Assembly: GCA_013874835.1 (NCBI GenBank)
Contig: CP059430.1
Location: forward strand, 1,320,864-1,384,863
Direction of reading: 5' to 3'
From: Carnobacteriaceae bacterium zg-84
GTDB taxonomy: Bacteria; Bacillota; Bacilli; Lactobacillales; Aerococcaceae
Length of the DNA: 64,000 bases
In this document: one piece after another, positions 27,062 through 35,223 of the stretch
Layout of the letters: the number at the start of each line of letters is the position of its first letter
Position numbering within the stretch: position 1 is the stretch's first letter
Notes under the pieces: model-generated
The model's input: the letters and a program-made list of their open reading frames with translations, nothing else
Database searches by the model: none
Told to the model about the DNA's origin: nothing
Position numbers and translations under genes: made by a program

Positions 27062-27199
27062 GTAAAATAATAGTTAACTAGACCGTATACGTGCAGTTTT
27101 TCTTTTCATCTTCACCTTTAGCAGCCGCAGGTTACACAATGACACTTAGTCGTGAAAAACTGTTGACGCTGTACTTCTAATTTTGCTGCATTATTTTAC
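27062..27199 (-). promoter_or_regulatory. Structured rpsD leader, probable S4 autoregulation site
   Basis: The 5' leader folds by nested inverted repeats: GTAAAATAAT (27062-27071) with ATTATTTTAC (27190-27199) and CAGTTTTTC (27094-27102) with GAAAAACTG (27154-27162). Autogenous control of rpsD by S4 binding to its mRNA leader is known in Bacillus subtilis; the position and folding fit. That S4 binds this leader is inference. Confidence 0.65.
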
Positions 27200-27208
27200 A
27201 CAACTAGT

Positions 27209-27237
27209 AGTATACTAAATAAAGAAATAGTCGTCAA
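27209..27237 (-). promoter_or_regulatory. rpsD promoter
   Basis: Minus strand: TTGACG (27237-27232), exactly 17 bp, TATACT (27214-27209). It is one of the strongest sigma-A-like promoters in the window and suits a ribosomal protein gene. Confidence 0.8.
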
Positions 27238-27285
27238 GAAAAGTCATGTGTTTTCAACGATAAATGTGAATAATTTTTTGTCGTA

Positions 27286-28353
27286 CTATCTTATTGGAAA
27301 GAACGAAACTCTTTTATCATTTAAATATATATTATTTATGCTTAATTCATACCCTTTAAAATCACCTGTTATTTTACCTTCATAAATAATGTGATTCGTT
27401 TTTAAATTGGTAATCGTTATTGTCAAATCTTTTTCTTCAAACATATACTCATCATCGAATAAGATTTGCTTTGTATCTAGTTTTTTTATTGTTTGATATT
27501 CTTTAGTATTCAAATCAAATGTTTTCAATTCTGTTTGTGTTTTATAATAAACTCTGTCTGCTACAACGGATATATCTGAAATAGTATACGGATTCCCCGA
27601 AACATATATGTCATCAAAAATTTCTTTCGACAAATCGACTAATTCATCTTTTAAAACACGGTAAACAAAAAACTTTCCTTTATTTCTAAAAACAACATTA
27701 AATGTTGAATCAGATTGAAAAACAGAAAACCCCTGATAGTCTACTCCTTTAAGATTTTCTTTAATCGTTTTTACAATCATTTGTGTATCTTCTAATAAAA
27801 TCTCTAAAATTTTTATAGAAGAATCTTCTTTATTGGATGTAGTACCTACAAAATAAAGCTTGTCATTTGATTTGACAAAAATACCATCAAATATCGGAAT
27901 GTCACTAATTGGCGTTTCAAATAGTTGTTCTGTCTTTTGATTATAGGCGTATAAATTAGAAATAAGTTTTCCTTTTAAATTATCATTTGTATTTGCTAAT
28001 AAAATAATCCAATCGCCTATTTCTGTTGATTGTGATACAAAATCAATATTCGGTCTATTTAAAATAGGAATTTTTTGATATTTACTAATTATATTTTTTT
28101 GAGGATTTATTTCCTCATTATCGAGTGATGTGCCTTTATCATTCAACCGAAAAGGCATTCCTCTGTAATTTGTCATAAAACTTCCAACTAGTTCAACTTT
28201 TTTTACTTGACTGTCATCTTTTTTGATTGTTTCGATTTTAACACTTGGTAAAAGACTTTTAGAAAAAGTATAGTTTCCAAATAAACAAACAAGTGACAAA
28301 ACATTTAAAATCACAACTACAATAATGATACTGTATTTTTTCACAACTTTCAC
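27286..28353 (-). CDS. Membrane-anchored protein of the GntR/ABC operon
   Basis: 355 residues. An N-terminal membrane anchor (about 8-30) precedes an extracytoplasmic domain with repeated beta-strand-like segments (DKLYFVGTTSN, ADRVYYKTQTELKTFDL), suggesting a beta-propeller or similar fold. I do not recognise a named family. Its start overlaps the permease stop by 4 bp, so it is the last gene of a GntR-ATPase-permease operon and probably an accessory part of that transporter. Confidence 0.75.
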   Translation of the reverse strand: MKVVKKYSIIIVVVILNVLSLVCLFGNYTFSKSLLPSVKIETIKKDDSQVKKVELVGSFMTNYRGMPFRLNDKGTSLDNEEINPQKNIISKYQKIPILNRPNIDFVSQSTEIGDWIILLANTNDNLKGKLISNLYAYNQKTEQLFETPISDIPIFDGIFVKSNDKLYFVGTTSNKEDSSIKILEILLEDTQMIVKTIKENLKGVDYQGFSVFQSDSTFNVVFRNKGKFFVYRVLKDELVDLSKEIFDDIYVSGNPYTISDISVVADRVYYKTQTELKTFDLNTKEYQTIKKLDTKQILFDDEYMFEEKDLTITITNLKTNHIIYEGKITGDFKGYELSINNIYLNDKRVSFFPIR

Positions 28354-29165
28354 CCCCTAATCATGACTTTTTTACATAAAAGATAATTCGATAATAAAAT
28401 CTCGATGATGACAATAATCATTCCTAATGCAACAAGGAAAATCGAATACTCAGAGCCTATTAAATTTTTATAAATATATATACTACTACTGATAAACAAG
28501 GCAATTAAACCAACTGTAACTCCGACTAAAACAGTATATTTTATAAAAACATGTAAATAAGAAATAGATTGAGCTAGTATTTCCAAAAAGAAAATATGGA
28601 TAATAAAAGCAAAAGGTATAAATAAGGTTCGTCCAATATACCATGGATTGATATAATAAAGACTACTAGTAATACTATCTTTATAATTTGCATACATATT
28701 TAAAAAAGCATTCATCTCTACTTGTTGTGCTTTTGGAATAAAGAAATTAGCAACAATAATCCAAAGATTATCTAAACATAGTTGTAGTCCTATAAACAAA
28801 ATACCTAAAGATGAAATGGCAACTAATTTGGCTAAATAAATCACAAATCTGTGTTGTGGCAAGGTAAATAATCGAATGGCCATATTACCTTTGCGATGAA
28901 AATCCCAATGCCATATTTGTCGTACAAGAATAAAAAAAGCAATAGAGAACACCATAATACTCCACGTATACAATGTACCGCTACTGATAATTGTTTCATA
29001 CGGGAATTTTTCAGCATTACTAATAAACGTCTGTCTGTTTAATTCAGCGTTTAAAACAAAACTCAAGCTAATACCTTGAAGTAAAATCAAACCAAATGCA
29101 CCAAACAAGGCATATTTTGATAATCGCTTTAATTCAACTGTCAATAGATTTAAAAACATCTTCAT
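28350..29165 (-). CDS. ABC transporter permease
   Basis: 271 residues with about six hydrophobic segments, e.g. YALFGAFGLILLQGISLSF, IMVFSIAFFILVRQI and the C-terminal IFLVALGMIIVIIEILL. It is an ABC-2-like membrane subunit. It overlaps the ATPase gene by 4 bp upstream and the accessory gene by 4 bp downstream, so the three are translationally coupled. The exported or sensed substrate is unknown; similar YtrA-type operons respond to cell-wall-active compounds. Confidence 0.85.
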   Translation of the reverse strand: MKMFLNLLTVELKRLSKYALFGAFGLILLQGISLSFVLNAELNRQTFISNAEKFPYETIISSGTLYTWSIMVFSIAFFILVRQIWHWDFHRKGNMAIRLFTLPQHRFVIYLAKLVAISSLGILFIGLQLCLDNLWIIVANFFIPKAQQVEMNAFLNMYANYKDSITSSLYYINPWYIGRTLFIPFAFIIHIFFLEILAQSISYLHVFIKYTVLVGVTVGLIALFISSSIYIYKNLIGSEYSIFLVALGMIIVIIEILLSNYLLCKKVMIRG

Positions 29166-29848
29166 GATACATACACCTCTCTCATGACATCTATAATGGA
29201 TTTGCCTTCTTGTTCTCGCATCGTTTCTGCATAAAACTCACGAATAATTCTTCCGTCTTCCATGAGTAAAACTTTATCTACCAGTGTTTCCACATCATTA
29301 ATCTCATGTGTGGTTAATAAAATACCCTTATCTTCAATCAAGTCACTTGAGAAAACACGTAAAATTTGTTCTTTCGTAAAAATATCAATACCTGAAAAAG
29401 GCTCATCTAATAACACATAATCTGATTCGACACATAAGCCTAATAATAAATTGGCTTTTGCTTTATTCCCTTTTGACAAACGATTTAACTTCTCTTCTTT
29501 TTTCAATTTAAACAATGTCAGTAACTTATCTTCTTTTTCCTTATTCCAGTCATAAAAATCTTGCATAAAGGCAATCGCTTGTTTCAATGTATACTCGGGA
29601 TACATTGCTAACTGATCTGGAATATAGATAATATGGTCATACATTTTATGTTTGATTGGTTCATGATCAATGGTAATCGTTCCTTTTTTTATTGGTATTA
29701 ACCCCATAATCGCATTCATTGTTGTTGATTTACCAGAACCGTTAATACCAATTAAGCAAGTTACTTCTCCTTTTTTCACCGTAAAACTCATACCTTTTAA
29801 AATCTTTTTACTTCCATAGGATTGGTACACATTATTCACTTCTAGCAT
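29162..29848 (-). CDS. ABC transporter ATP-binding protein
   Basis: 228 residues. Walker A is GINGSGKST, the signature is LSKGNKAKANLLLGL (lysine instead of glycine after Ser, a common variant in this subgroup), Walker B is YVLLDEPFSGID, and the switch histidine is in LLTTHEIND. It powers the permease encoded next to it. It overlaps the GntR gene by 17 bp. YtrB-type ATPases controlled by a GntR regulator are the closest known arrangement. Confidence 0.92.
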   Translation of the reverse strand: MLEVNNVYQSYGSKKILKGMSFTVKKGEVTCLIGINGSGKSTTMNAIMGLIPIKKGTITIDHEPIKHKMYDHIIYIPDQLAMYPEYTLKQAIAFMQDFYDWNKEKEDKLLTLFKLKKEEKLNRLSKGNKAKANLLLGLCVESDYVLLDEPFSGIDIFTKEQILRVFSSDLIEDKGILLTTHEINDVETLVDKVLLMEDGRIIREFYAETMREQEGKSIIDVMREVYVS

Positions 29849-30221
29849 CTAAAGCACCCTCTTTCTGTTCATAATAGCGATGAATATATTCTATCAACTG
29901 GTTTTCGTGCAACCCCATAAATGCAATATCATCAAAAAACTTATCTAATGCCTCATTTAAAATAGTTGATTTTAAATTTTTTAAATAGTGTTCATCATTT
30001 GTCACTCGACTTAATACATTTTTATCTGTATAGATAAGCCCGATTTCTTCCATTTCTTTATATGCACGTTGCACCGTATTTGGATTGATTTGATACATCT
30101 GAGCCAACTCCCTTCTTGACGGTATCGCTTCTCCAGCATGATATTTTCCAGTAATAATATCTTTTTTCATACGCTTAATAACTTGTTCATAAACCGGTAT
30201 ACGCTTATCAAAAGGTTCCAT
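29832..30221 (-). CDS. GntR family regulator (YtrA-type)
   Basis: 129 residues, which is short for GntR proteins. An N-terminal winged helix (YEQVIKRMKKDIITGKYHAG, then PSRRELAQMYQINPNTVQRAYKEME) is followed by only about 55 residues, typical of the YtrA subfamily that autoregulates ABC operons. AAGGAGGTGTTGGT precedes the ATG. Two AGTGTA-N12-TACA(C/T)T sites and a promoter lie directly upstream, so this protein very likely represses its own operon until an inducer, perhaps an antimicrobial, is present (inference). Confidence 0.92.
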   Translation of the reverse strand: MEPFDKRIPVYEQVIKRMKKDIITGKYHAGEAIPSRRELAQMYQINPNTVQRAYKEMEEIGLIYTDKNVLSRVTNDEHYLKNLKSTILNEALDKFFDDIAFMGLHENQLIEYIHRYYEQKEGALDARSE

Positions 30222-30242
30222 ACCAACACCTCCTTTTTATTT

Positions 30243-30295
30243 AGTGTATCAATCGTTTAATACATTTGTTAAGTGTATTATATAGTTAATACACT
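30243..30295 (-). promoter_or_regulatory. Two operators of the GntR/ABC operon
   Basis: AGTGTA-N12-TACATT (30243-30266) and AGTGTA-N12-TACACT (30272-30295) are 29 bp apart, close to three helical turns. The second overlaps the -10 hexamer. This form matches the kind of inverted repeat bound by YtrA regulators. Confidence 0.75.
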
Positions 30296-30305
30296 TAGAA
30301 AGCAA
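30277..30305 (-). promoter_or_regulatory. Promoter of the GntR/ABC operon
   Basis: Minus strand: TTGCTT (30305-30300), 17-bp spacer, TATAAT (30282-30277). The -10 hexamer and most of the spacer lie inside the second operator, so regulator binding would block it. Confidence 0.75.
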
Positions 30306-30325
30306 GCAATTATTTATGACACAAC

Positions 30326-30357
30326 AAAAAAAGTGAATGGATATATGACCCATTCAC
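30326..30357 (-). terminator. Terminator of the EutJ-like gene
   Basis: GTGAATGG and CCATTCAC form an 8-bp stem followed on the minus strand by TTTTTTT, a good intrinsic terminator between the EutJ-like gene and the GntR promoter. Confidence 0.8.
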
Positions 30358-30371
30358 TCAGTTTATATAAT

Positions 30372-30425
30372 CTCTATCATAAATCGTGTTGGGGGAGAGT
30401 AATCCACCAACACGATTTGATATAA
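30372..30425. repeat. Palindrome resembling the ISL3 IS end
   Basis: A 12-bp stem, AAATCGTGTTGG with CCAACACGATTT, preceded by CTATCATAAATCG. It closely follows the terminus of the IS copies (CTATAATAAATCG then GTTGGTGG) but has no transposase. A similar unit lies at 52996-53045 and a half unit near 46862. Confidence 0.7.
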
Positions 30426-30436
30426 ACACTATTTAT

Positions 30437-31285
30437 TTAAATATCTAAAGGTTTATTCGTACAACTTTTGGCAATACCTAATGGTGTGACAAACATTGGA
30501 TTTTTAGGAACATACGTTTTAATCCCTGTTCTTTGTTCAACAATTTGTTCAATGCCTGTTAAACAACATGTTCCACCTACTAAATATATCTCATCTACTT
30601 TATAATCTTGTATATATTCTTGTATAATGGATGCCACTTTTTCAACAACTGGTTTCACAACCGTTAAAACTTCAACATGGTTTTTCTTTTTACGTTTAAA
30701 AAGTTCCGCCTCATCAAATGACATTTTATAAGCTCCTGCGAGCACAAGAGAAAAATGCGTCCCACCCGTTGGTTCATCTGCAACACTCACAACTTGTCCG
30801 TTTTGTAAAATAGAAATACCTGTTGTACCTCCCCCAACATCTACAATAGCTCCATCTTTAATATGCATCACTTGATTGGCTGCAGTAGGTTCATCTAATA
30901 AATTCGTCAATTCAAAACCTGCTGCTTGTACAACATTTTTAATCGCGCCTGAATCTAAAGCATGTGTTCCAGGAGGAATTGCTGCTGCTGCATAAAGTAA
31001 CTCAACACCTAATTCATCCTCTAACTGTGCTTTTAATTTTTTTACAATTCGCACGGCACCAACATAATCAGTAACCATACCATCTTTTACCACTTTTGCA
31101 TACTCATAAGCACCTGCTATTGGTTCATGATTTTCATCTAATACAGCTAACACAATACATGCTGTTCCTAAATCGACACCTGTATAGTAAACAGAACTTC
31201 TTTTTTTAATCGGCTCTTTCATCACTTGTTCAAACTTTTTAATTTCTTTATTACATTCTACCAACGCTTTTGGATTATTCGCCAT
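30437..31285 (-). CDS. EutJ-like Hsp70-fold protein
   Basis: 282 residues of the actin/Hsp70 ATPase fold: phosphate 1 GVDLGTACIVLAVLD, phosphate 2 IVDVGGGTTGISI and the adenosine motif YLVGGTCCLTGIE. This pattern and length fit EutJ, the putative chaperone of ethanolamine-utilisation clusters. No other eut gene is visible here, so its job at this site is unclear. It follows the DUF2200 gene by 18 bp and has its own terminator. Confidence 0.85.
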   Translation of the reverse strand: MANNPKALVECNKEIKKFEQVMKEPIKKRSSVYYTGVDLGTACIVLAVLDENHEPIAGAYEYAKVVKDGMVTDYVGAVRIVKKLKAQLEDELGVELLYAAAAIPPGTHALDSGAIKNVVQAAGFELTNLLDEPTAANQVMHIKDGAIVDVGGGTTGISILQNGQVVSVADEPTGGTHFSLVLAGAYKMSFDEAELFKRKKKNHVEVLTVVKPVVEKVASIIQEYIQDYKVDEIYLVGGTCCLTGIEQIVEQRTGIKTYVPKNPMFVTPLGIAKSCTNKPLDI

Positions 31286-31303
31286 ACGTCCACCTCTATA
31301 CTA

Positions 31304-31654
31304 TTATTTTAAAATCTTATCTATTGCTTTTCCTTTAGCAAGTTCATCAATCAATTTATCTAGCCAACGAATTTTCTTCATCATATCATCTTCAATTTCT
31401 TCAATTCTCACACCACAAATTGTCCCTGTAATTAAATCAGCATGCTCATTGATATGTGGTGCTTGATTAAAAAACTGCTCTAACGTGATGTGTTCAGACC
31501 TACTCAGCATATGCAAATTTTCGACAGAATAACCCGTTAACCAACAAATAATTGTATCTACTTCCTCTTTCGTCCTCTGTTTACGCACTGCCTTTTTAAC
31601 ATAGGCATCATGAATGACAGAAAAACACATATCAAATATTTTTGGTTTTTTCAT
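31304..31654 (-). CDS. DUF2200 family protein
   Basis: 116 residues from ATGAAAAAACC. Segments such as KIFDMCFSVIHDAYVKKA, RTKEEVDTIICWLTGY, FFNQAPHINEHADLITG and IRWLDKLIDELAKGKAIDKIL match what I know of DUF2200, a small cytosolic family of unknown function. An in-frame start 20 codons further up is less likely because AAAGG precedes the chosen ATG. It is paired with the EutJ-like gene. Confidence 0.85.
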   Translation of the reverse strand: MKKPKIFDMCFSVIHDAYVKKAVRKQRTKEEVDTIICWLTGYSVENLHMLSRSEHITLEQFFNQAPHINEHADLITGTICGVRIEEIEDDMMKKIRWLDKLIDELAKGKAIDKILK

Positions 31655-31871
31655 CTTATAACGACCTTTATGTATATCTGTATTTATTGTACCATATCTA
31701 AGAAAAATAATCACATGGGGAGTAATAAAACATATCTAATAGACAACAAAAATATCGTTGGTAAATATAGATTCTGTAATAAATCATATTTATCGATAAA
31801 ATCATTTGTGTACAAAAAAAGGCACGCCTTTGAAACGCTGTCGAATTAACGTTTATAGTGTGTCTTTTTTT

Positions 31872-32368
31872 CTTTTTGAACCATTCAAAACAGCACAGCT
31901 CTAAAACAAATATTTCATTACCCAATCACCACAACTTGTTTTATAACCATTCAAAACAACACAGCTCTAAAACCGGTTTTCAATAGGTCGCTTTACACGT
32001 TTTGTTTTATAACCATTCAAAACAACACAACTCTAAAACTTGGCAAACTTGTCTTGTAAACAAATAACGTTTTATAACCATTCAAAACAACACAGCTCTA
32101 AAACTTATAATGACTAGGATTGATAGCGTCATGTGTTTTATAACCATTCAAAACAACACAGCTCTAAAACTGTGTTAAACCTCCTATACTCTTCTAAAGA
32201 GTTTTATAACCATTCAAAACAACACAGCTCTAAAACGCACGCAAAGAAATATAAGCAATATTTATTGTTTTATAACCATTCAAAACAACACAGCTCTAAA
32301 ACACAAAGTAGGGGGGTTAGGTTACGACTTAAGTTTTATAACCATTCAAAACAACACAGCTCTAAAAC
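31872..32368 (-). CRISPR. Type II-A CRISPR array 2: 8 repeats, 7 spacers
   Basis: The repeat is the same 36-mer as in array 1. Spacers are 30 bp except one of 29 bp (32040-32068). The leftmost repeat (31872-31907) is degenerate: it begins CTTTTTGAACC and has CAGCACAG for CAACACAG, marking the trailer. The repeat at 32004-32039 has ACAACTC for ACAGCTC. The leader is at the right end, facing the cas genes, and transcription is leftward as for array 1 and the cas operon. None of the seven spacers is shared with array 1. Confidence 0.98.
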
Positions 32369-32454
32369 TCAAAATTTTGTTCGCCGGTTTATCCTCAAAC
32401 TGCTCGTTCTAGCAAAACTTCAGTTTTGAATGGCCTTTTATTTTGATTATAACA
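32369..32454 (-). promoter_or_regulatory. Leader and promoter of array 2
   Basis: The leader next to the first repeat is nearly identical to that of array 1. On the minus strand an extended -10 TGTTATAAT lies at 32454-32446; no good -35 is seen, which the extended -10 may compensate. Transcription from about 32439 would give a leader RNA of about 70 bases whose 5' part contains CCATTCAAAAC, the same sequence as the tracrRNA anti-repeat. Confidence 0.75.
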
Positions 32455-32636
32455 CATTCATATTATTAACGTTAAAATAATATAATTTTTCTTATAAAAC
32501 TACGATATTTTTGAGTTTTTTCCGTCATTATATAAGTCGTCTAATCTGCAATAAAATAAGAACGATATTCAAAATAATCGCAATCCATAATAATATTTGT
32601 ATTTTTCATGATATTTTATAAGTAAGATACAACTAA

Positions 32637-32666
32637 GAGCCGAGGCCCTTAGCGGTTCTATTTTTT
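32637..32666 (+). terminator. GC-rich hairpin with plus-strand T-run
   Basis: GAGCCG (32637-32642) and CGGTTC (32653-32658) pair with G-U tolerance and are followed by TATTTTTT. It would end a short plus-strand RNA antisense to the 23-residue ORF. Confidence 0.5.
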
Positions 32667-32729
32667 CGAAAGTTCTTTTACTATTTCGAGTAAAATTTTG
32701 ATGATTTCAATTATAAGTAGTATCATCAT
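32658..32729 (-). CDS. Possible 23-residue amphipathic peptide
   Basis: MMILLIIEII then KILLEIVKELSKK: a short amphipathic, Lys/Glu-edged hydrophobic helix. No ribosome-binding site stands directly before ATGATG. The same frame is open back to an AGGAGG just behind the stop of the next gene upstream, but no start codon occurs there. A GC-rich hairpin with a T-run on the plus strand (32637-32666) overlaps its stop. It resembles small membrane toxins in form only. Confidence 0.3.
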   Translation of the reverse strand: MMILLIIEIIKILLEIVKELSKK

Positions 32730-32774
32730 TGTCGCTTTATTCGTTATTGTAAAAGGCTTTTTTGTAGTTTCCTC

Positions 32775-32984
32775 CTATTCTGTATATTTTAATTGTTCTT
32801 CTCGTTCTTGTATAAGTATCTTTAATTCGTTTAAATCTTCTTGTGTTGCTTTATTTCTAATGAAACCCCTAGCACTTGAACGACTTGTTAAATAAGCTCT
32901 ATACTCTTTATTTTTTTCTGACCATCTTTTATTAGCTTCTGCTTGTAGTTTTGGGTCCGTATATCCTTTTCTTTTTTCTGTCAT
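32775..32984 (-). CDS. Small charged protein of mobile-element type
   Basis: 69 residues, very rich in Lys, Glu and Arg: MTEKRKGYTDPKLQAEANKR, then WSEKNKEYRAYLTSRSSARG and a helix ATQEDLNELKILIQEREEQ. Proteins of this pattern (ANxRWxEKN, RSSARxFI, A(T)xEDLxEL) are common on streptococcal and enterococcal plasmids and integrative elements; their function is unknown to me. No anti-CRISPR role can be read from the sequence. It lies between array 2 and csn2 and suggests horizontal input into the CRISPR locus. Confidence 0.7.
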   Translation of the reverse strand: MTEKRKGYTDPKLQAEANKRWSEKNKEYRAYLTSRSSARGFIRNKATQEDLNELKILIQEREEQLKYTE

Positions 32985-33290
32985 TATTCTTCATCATCTC
33001 TTTCTATCCATTTGTGTACCAAATAAACAACAAAATATATGAGTATGTATTTCATTTTCTCTTTTAACATGTTATACTATTCACAAGGAGCCGAGAGCTT
33101 TCGCTCTCTTTTCCTTGTAAACAACTACTTAACTTTCTTACGCTTGCCTTGCTTCGATTGTTTTCGTGGTTGTTTTTTATTTTTCAAACTTCCAAAATAG
33201 TTATAATAAATATTATTATCATTATAAATTTTTTAATAATATGCATCTTCTATTTTTACAATTATATCATAATGCGGCATTACAAACGTC
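32985..33290. other. Gap between small charged ORF and csn2
   Basis: Contains a nested hairpin (33083-33118: ACAAGGA with TCCTTGT enclosing GAGAGC/GCTCTC) and, just before it on the plus strand, an extended -10 TGTTATACT (33070-33078). On the minus strand a Lys-rich frame ending GKRKKVK stops shortly before the hairpin but has no good start. No other gene is visible. Confidence 0.45.
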
Positions 33291-33331
33291 ACAATAAACT
33301 ATCGGAAATTATTTTCCCGATAGTTTATTGT
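33291..33331 (-). terminator. Terminator of the cas operon
   Basis: A perfect 15-bp stem (ACAATAAACTATCGG with its complement) with an 11-base loop, 35 bp after the csn2 stop. No T-run follows, but its size suggests transcript end formation or 3' protection. Confidence 0.65.
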
Positions 33332-33365
33332 CACTTATTGAGTACATTTTGTTACTTCATGGCAA

Positions 33366-34028
33366 TCATTTGTTTTCTTCATAGATTAAAAAATAATCAT
33401 TATCCAAAGTATACTGTGAAAAATCATATACTTTTCGTGGCTCTACAAAAAGAACATAAATATTTTGTAATTCAATATACTCTTTTAGAACGTTCATATC
33501 TTCTTTTGATAAGTAGACACACGTATTTATGAAAATAAGTACTTTTTTCTTCTTCATATACTTAAATACTTGTAAAATTTCCAAACATTTTTCAAATACA
33601 CTATCACTTGTCGTTTCAATGATAACTCCTAAGGCTTTTATCAACTCTAAAATGGTAATTGTGTCATAAGTTAAGTCTAATTCATTTTCTAAACATTCAA
33701 ATATAAGTAATTCTGTTATGTTCGATACTAATTTTTCTATTTTTGTTTTGACATCAGGTTTATCATTTAACTGCTGTTCTAAATCGTGATATACCGATTT
33801 TATGACAGTAGGAGAATTTATATCATAACCTAAAATATCAGTGATACAAACCAGTTCAGATGGATTTATTGTATCAATGGTGTCATAAATTACAATGCCT
33901 TGTTCTCCAGTATAAGCGTATAGATTTTTTATAAAATCAGCAAAAACCGATTGTGTTTCTAATACTAAAATAGTGCACTTATCCAATGTGATGGGTTCAT
34001 CAATTAAAGGAAAGTTTAATTTCATCAT
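33366..34028 (-). CDS. csn2: CRISPR-associated protein Csn2
   Basis: 220 residues, the size of short-form Csn2, the type II-A adaptation protein that forms a tetrameric ring around free DNA ends and assists spacer acquisition with Cas1-Cas2. It begins [15 protein letters not shown], as this family typically does. Internal segments such as CTILVLETQSVFADFIKNLY and VLIFINTCVYLSKEDMN fit. It is the last gene of the operon and its start overlaps the cas2 stop by 1 bp. Its presence fixes the subtype as II-A. Confidence 0.95.
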   Translation of the reverse strand: MMKLNFPLIDEPITLDKCTILVLETQSVFADFIKNLYAYTGEQGIVIYDTIDTINPSELVCITDILGYDINSPTVIKSVYHDLEQQLNDKPDVKTKIEKLVSNITELLIFECLENELDLTYDTITILELIKALGVIIETTSDSVFEKCLEILQVFKYMKKKKVLIFINTCVYLSKEDMNVLKEYIELQNIYVLFVEPRKVYDFSQYTLDNDYFLIYEENK

Positions 34029-34360
34029 TATATTTCCTCTCCCAATACAATTAGCCTAGAATCCGAATGAGCAACAGAAACATCTCTTTCACCGCATAAA
34101 TAAATCATTTTAGAAAATTGCTTTTCTGTTACGGTTAAAATAGTGATATTTCCTTCTTTTGGATTATTCTCATTCAATCTTGCAATCATTGCTGTACTAG
34201 CTGAATGATTTAACAATAATTTACTATATACTGAAAATTGATGCATAATAAATCCTTCATCAATCAAAAATTTCCTAAACTTACGATATGCTTTTCTTTC
34301 GTCAGCTGTTTCTGTTGGCATATCAAACATTAAAATCATACGCATATACCGATAACTCAT
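34028..34360 (-). CDS. cas2: CRISPR-associated endonuclease Cas2
   Basis: 110 residues with the ferredoxin-like N-terminus [13 protein letters not shown]; the conserved aspartate is D13. [23 protein letters not shown] is the standard second helix and strand. Cas2 dimers hold two Cas1 dimers in the spacer integrase. The start overlaps cas1 by 4 bp. Confidence 0.97.
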   Translation of the reverse strand: MSYRYMRMILMFDMPTETADERKAYRKFRKFLIDEGFIMHQFSVYSKLLLNHSASTAMIARLNENNPKEGNITILTVTEKQFSKMIYLCGERDVSVAHSDSRLIVLGEEI

Positions 34361-35223
34361 ATCCTAAACACAGGAACTCCTTCTCCTCCATTGCTTAATG
34401 CTTTAATGACCTTTTTTGTATATTCTTTAACAATATTCGTTAAATACATTTCCTTATTATTGTATTCAAATGTATCCGAAAAAATAGAAAATAAATGTCG
34501 CTTAATATCTTGAAAAGGTCTGTCTTTATTTTCATAGACAATTCTATCAATAATCGGTCTAAACGGCTCCATGATATCACTCGCCAAATTAAAATGATTA
34601 AACTGATTAGCATGTTTTAACCCAAATTGTGTCATGCACCCACAGACAACAATCTCGCGAGAAAACATACTCAACAATAACGTATATCCATAGTCTAAAG
34701 CCGCATTTATATCATTATTATCATCACGAGTAAACGAATAGCCAAATAGTGTATTAAAATAAAATCTAGCCACATGCCCTTCTCTATTTGTAGGGTCATA
34801 CAATTCTAATTCATCTAGTAACTTTAAAACATGATTCGCTTTTTCACAAAAACCAAAGTCATTTAGTAAAAGAAACTGATTCAATATTTTTTGAGAAATA
34901 ATTTTTGTCCAAACACGTGCTTTCACATCTTGTTCCCACATTACTTGTTTGGACAACTGTAAACTAGAATCGTGCTTTGCATAAAATGGTACTAAATGAG
35001 CTGTTGGTAATCGTTTATCATCACAGAAAATGACAAGAATATTCTCATCGACTAATCGTTTAATTAACATAGTTGTCAACAGTATGTCCGTTGTTTCAAG
35101 TAATAGAATATCAATTTCAGATAAATGAATCATTTCTGTTTTATAGGCATCTTTAAAGACTAAATGATTATTTTTATACGCTAGTTTCGAGTGTGTATTG
35201 ACAACAACTGTTCGCCATCCCAT
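34357..35223 (-). CDS. cas1: CRISPR-associated integrase Cas1 (type II)
   Basis: 288 residues. The C-terminal helical domain carries the metal-binding residues: the glutamate in [10 protein letters not shown] and the histidine and acidic residues in [14 protein letters not shown] and [13 protein letters not shown]. Cas1-Cas2 integrate prespacers at the leader end of the arrays. The start shares the cas9 stop (TAATG), so translation is coupled. Both arrays carry the same leader-end sequence, so both could be targets. Confidence 0.97.
   Translation of the reverse strand: MGWRTVVVNTHSKLAYKNNHLVFKDAYKTEMIHLSEIDILLLETTDILLTTMLIKRLVDENILVIFCDDKRLPTAHLVPFYAKHDSSLQLSKQVMWEQDVKARVWTKIISQKILNQFLLLNDFGFCEKANHVLKLLDELELYDPTNREGHVARFYFNTLFGYSFTRDDNNDINAALDYGYTLLLSMFSREIVVCGCMTQFGLKHANQFNHFNLASDIMEPFRPIIDRIVYENKDRPFQDIKRHLFSIFSDTFEYNNKEMYLTNIVKEYTKKVIKALSNGGEGVPVFRI

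Noticed and set aside
31698-31925. Minus-strand ORF from the array 2 trailer into the DUF2200 upstream region
   Set aside because: Part of it translates the degenerate repeat; no ribosome-binding site and biased composition.
23438-32368. Self-targeting spacers within this window
   Set aside because: I looked by eye for spacer matches elsewhere in the window and saw only short chance identities of about 9 bases; a proper search over the genome was not possible.
32133-32429. Plus-strand ORF over CRISPR array 2 and its leader
   Set aside because: Same artefact as in array 1.
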